From Clostridia bacterium (GTDB taxonomy: Bacteria; Bacillota; Clostridia; Lachnospirales; Lachnospiraceae), in NCBI GenBank assembly GCA_910574475.1, contig CAJTAT010000002.1, positions 1-64,000 on the forward strand: a stretch of 64,000 nt of DNA, given 5' to 3'. Position numbers and translations under genes: made by a program. The notes beneath the pieces were generated by a model, which was given only the letters and a program-made list of their open reading frames with translations, had not been told where the DNA came from and searched no databases. Positions 62,354 to 64,000 of this stretch are shown here, piece after piece. Positions within the stretch are counted from its first letter, which is position 1; every line of letters begins with the position of its first letter.

Positions 62354-63468
62354 GATACTAAATTCTCCGCATTCAGACATTCCAGCTCAGGAATGACGAA
62401 CCGTCCATCCTTTCGTATTAATTTATCGTCAAAGTATATTTCTCCACCACCGAACTCTTCTCTCTGAATCATCACTAAGTCCCAGTGAACTGCGCTTGAA
62501 TTGCCATTCGGCGCATTGTCGTAACAGTTGCCCGGCGTAAAATGAATTGAACCCATAATCTTTTCATCAAACAGAATATCCTTCATGGGTTCAAGGACAT
62601 AGGGATTCACACCAATAGCAAATTCGCCTATATAGCGAGCTCCCTCATCTGTATCCAATACCTTATTTAATCGCTCTGTATTATTGGCTGTAGCATTTAC
62701 AATCTTTCCATCCTGGAATTCCAGGCAGACATTTTCAAACGTAAAGCCCTGATACAGAGACGGAGCATTGTAGGTAATCTTTCCGTTCACGGAATTGCGA
62801 ACAGGCGCTGTATAGACTTCCCCATCTGGAATATTCATCTCCCCTGCGCAGGCAATAGCTGGAATTCCTTTAATAGAAAAGGTCAGGTCCGTTCCCTTTC
62901 CAGTCAGACGCACCTTGTCCGTACGATTCATAAGTTCCACCAGCGATTTCATGGCCTCTGCCATGCGGGAGTAGTCCAGATTACACACCCGAAAATAGAA
63001 ATCCTCAAAAGCCTCTGTACTCGTGCCAGAAAGTTGAGCCATAGACATGTTGGGATATCGCAGAACCACCCAACGGGTCTTTGGAACACGGATATTGTGA
63101 TGAACTGGCGTGGAGTACAGGGTTTCATACAAATGCATTTTCTCTGTGGGAACATCAGAGAGTTCTGCCACATTATCACTTCCCCGCACGCCAATATAAC
63201 AATCCATCTGTGACATTTCCTGGCATGCTACCTCTGCCATCAGCTTCAACTGTTCTTCTGTACAATTCATCAGGATTTCCCGCTGAAGCTTAGGATTAAT
63301 ATAGTGCGCAAAGGGCAGGCCACCTGCTGCATACACCTCCTTCACCAACTGACGGGCCAAATCTTCTGTAGATGAGCCTGTATAGTTGATATATACTTTA
63401 TCCCCCTGTTTTACTTTACAGGAATAATTTACCAAATTATTTGCTAATGTTTTAATTCTTTCATCCAT
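62350..63468 (-). CDS. M29-family aminopeptidase
   Basis: This 372-residue protein has the M29 pattern: RLTGKGTDLTFSIKGIPAIACAGEMNIPDGEVYTAPV, GEFAIGVNPYV, GSIHFTPGNCYDNAPNGNSSAVHWDLVM. The E, E, H, H and D metal ligands of thermophilic aminopeptidase T/AmpS are present. It removes N-terminal residues from peptides in the cytoplasm using two metal ions. Its leader has the GGAATTTATAATTAGGAGG form of the shared motif. Confidence 0.88.
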   Translation of the reverse strand: MDERIKTLANNLVNYSCKVKQGDKVYINYTGSSTEDLARQLVKEVYAAGGLPFAHYINPKLQREILMNCTEEQLKLMAEVACQEMSQMDCYIGVRGSDNVAELSDVPTEKMHLYETLYSTPVHHNIRVPKTRWVVLRYPNMSMAQLSGTSTEAFEDFYFRVCNLDYSRMAEAMKSLVELMNRTDKVRLTGKGTDLTFSIKGIPAIACAGEMNIPDGEVYTAPVRNSVNGKITYNAPSLYQGFTFENVCLEFQDGKIVNATANNTERLNKVLDTDEGARYIGEFAIGVNPYVLEPMKDILFDEKIMGSIHFTPGNCYDNAPNGNSSAVHWDLVMIQREEFGGGEIYFDDKLIRKDGRFVIPELECLNAENLVS

Positions 63469-63502
63469 CGATTATTATGCCTCCTAATTATAAATTCCGC
63501 CG

Positions 63503-64000
63503 CTACTCTGAGGGCAAGCACACCAGGAACAGGTTTCCCAGCGATTCAAACATCTCTGTACTGTCGTTCATTCCTCTTCGGTAGGTCTCTCCCGTCTGGG
63601 GATTTGTCAGTATAATGTTTTGGGGATCATAACCTATAATCAGCTCTGCCTGGGAGCCCTCTCCTAGCGCCAGCACTGGATAACCCTGGCTCACAAAATA
63701 GAGAACCATACTTACAGAACAGCCCGACAGGTCAAGCACCTGTCCATTTGAGTGCTCGGAGAGAATCTCATAAGGAGTGTTGCCACTTTCCAGGTAAGGA
63801 GCAATATCTGTAAAAATATTTTGCGTGCTCAGAAGAATTTCCAGAGCTCCCTGAAGACTCGTCTCCTCTGGCTTCTCTTGTAAGTTCTCAAAGTTTGTCA
63901 GCTCAGCTCTGGTCTTCCTGTTTCCTCTCTCCCAGATATAGGCCTGTCTGTTATCCACAACCACACCCATTTTTTCATAAGCTGCCTGTATTGCCTCATT
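63503..64000 (-). CDS. C39-like peptidase-fold protein, C-terminal part (runs off the window)
   Basis: The open frame continues past the right edge (NEAIQAAYEKMGVVVDN...), so the ATG at 63970 is internal. The visible 166 codons include EILSEHSNGQVLDLSGCSVSMVLYFVSQGYPVLAL and LIIGYDPQNIILTNPQTGETYRRG, which fit the end of a papain-like C39 domain (catalytic His/Asp region rearranged). The N-terminus, any signal peptide and the rest of the protein are outside the window. Its stop is 34 bases before the aminopeptidase gene. Confidence 0.55.
   Translation of the reverse strand, partial: NEAIQAAYEKMGVVVDNRQAYIWERGNRKTRAELTNFENLQEKPEETSLQGALEILLSTQNIFTDIAPYLESGNTPYEILSEHSNGQVLDLSGCSVSMVLYFVSQGYPVLALGEGSQAELIIGYDPQNIILTNPQTGETYRRGMNDSTEMFESLGNLFLVCLPSE

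Overview
The window looks like a chromosome segment of an anaerobic Firmicute of the class Clostridia, most likely Lachnospiraceae. Reasons: strong AGGAGG ribosome sites, moderate GC, lipoprotein-type binding proteins, a DivIVA-like coiled-coil next to signal peptidase I, an ECF-type vitamin permease, DUF3786, a CBS/DRTGG manganese pyrophosphatase, and Tn4451/Tn5397-type mobile DNA. The genus cannot be fixed from this sequence.

Bases 1-2,930 hold the start of an IS110-type transposase, an XRE repressor with a small membrane protein, and a PIN-domain protein with four 26-27-residue C-terminal repeats. Bases about 2,940-19,260 are mobile DNA of two ages. The older outer element has a RepA-like ATPase, a MOBV-type oriT, a TndX-like large serine recombinase, TnpV, an AraC / acyltransferase / AraC cassette and two sigma-like genes. 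Its recombinase gene is split by a younger 6,653-bp element (5,541-12,193). That element has its own serine recombinase, a RepA-like protein, a Cys_rich_VLP protein, a MOBQ-type oriT, a sigma-like gene behind a leader peptide, terminator and Shine-Dalgarno-sequestering hairpin, and a MerR-controlled ABC exporter. Removing it and keeping one GA core dinucleotide restores a 557-codon recombinase frame, and its two ends form a near-symmetric attP. Neither element has a visible relaxase gene here. The outer element ends in a broken XRE/DUF4097 pseudogene.

Bases 19,257-42,149 are mostly chromosomal: a URO-D family protein, two paralogous membrane proteins, an ATPase / Toprim-like pair resembling phage-defence modules, and an ABC-type locus (beta-propeller-fused binding protein, two permeases, HlyD-like adaptor, no ATPase) divergent from a two-component system. 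Then come DUF3786, an M23/LysM/G5 peptidase, shikimate kinase, flavin reductase, pyrophosphatase, signal peptidase I, a DivIVA-like protein, an ECF S-component and a class V aminotransferase.

Bases 42,134-60,990 form a sugar-catabolic region. A leftward gene series encodes a ribose-type ABC importer, SDR and zinc dehydrogenases, a DUF4432 epimerase, two ribokinases, a cupin, a carbohydrate-binding-like protein, DeoC and an UlaG-like hydrolase. LacI and GntR regulators follow, then a rightward 2-oxoacid dehydrogenase operon (E1alpha, E1beta, E2; no E3). Operators for both regulators lie between them. Seven copies of a ~106-bp palindromic repeat sit just before ribosome sites in these operons. 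The right end holds a candidate small RNA, a small unknown gene, a TRIC-type channel, an M29 aminopeptidase and a truncated C39-like gene.
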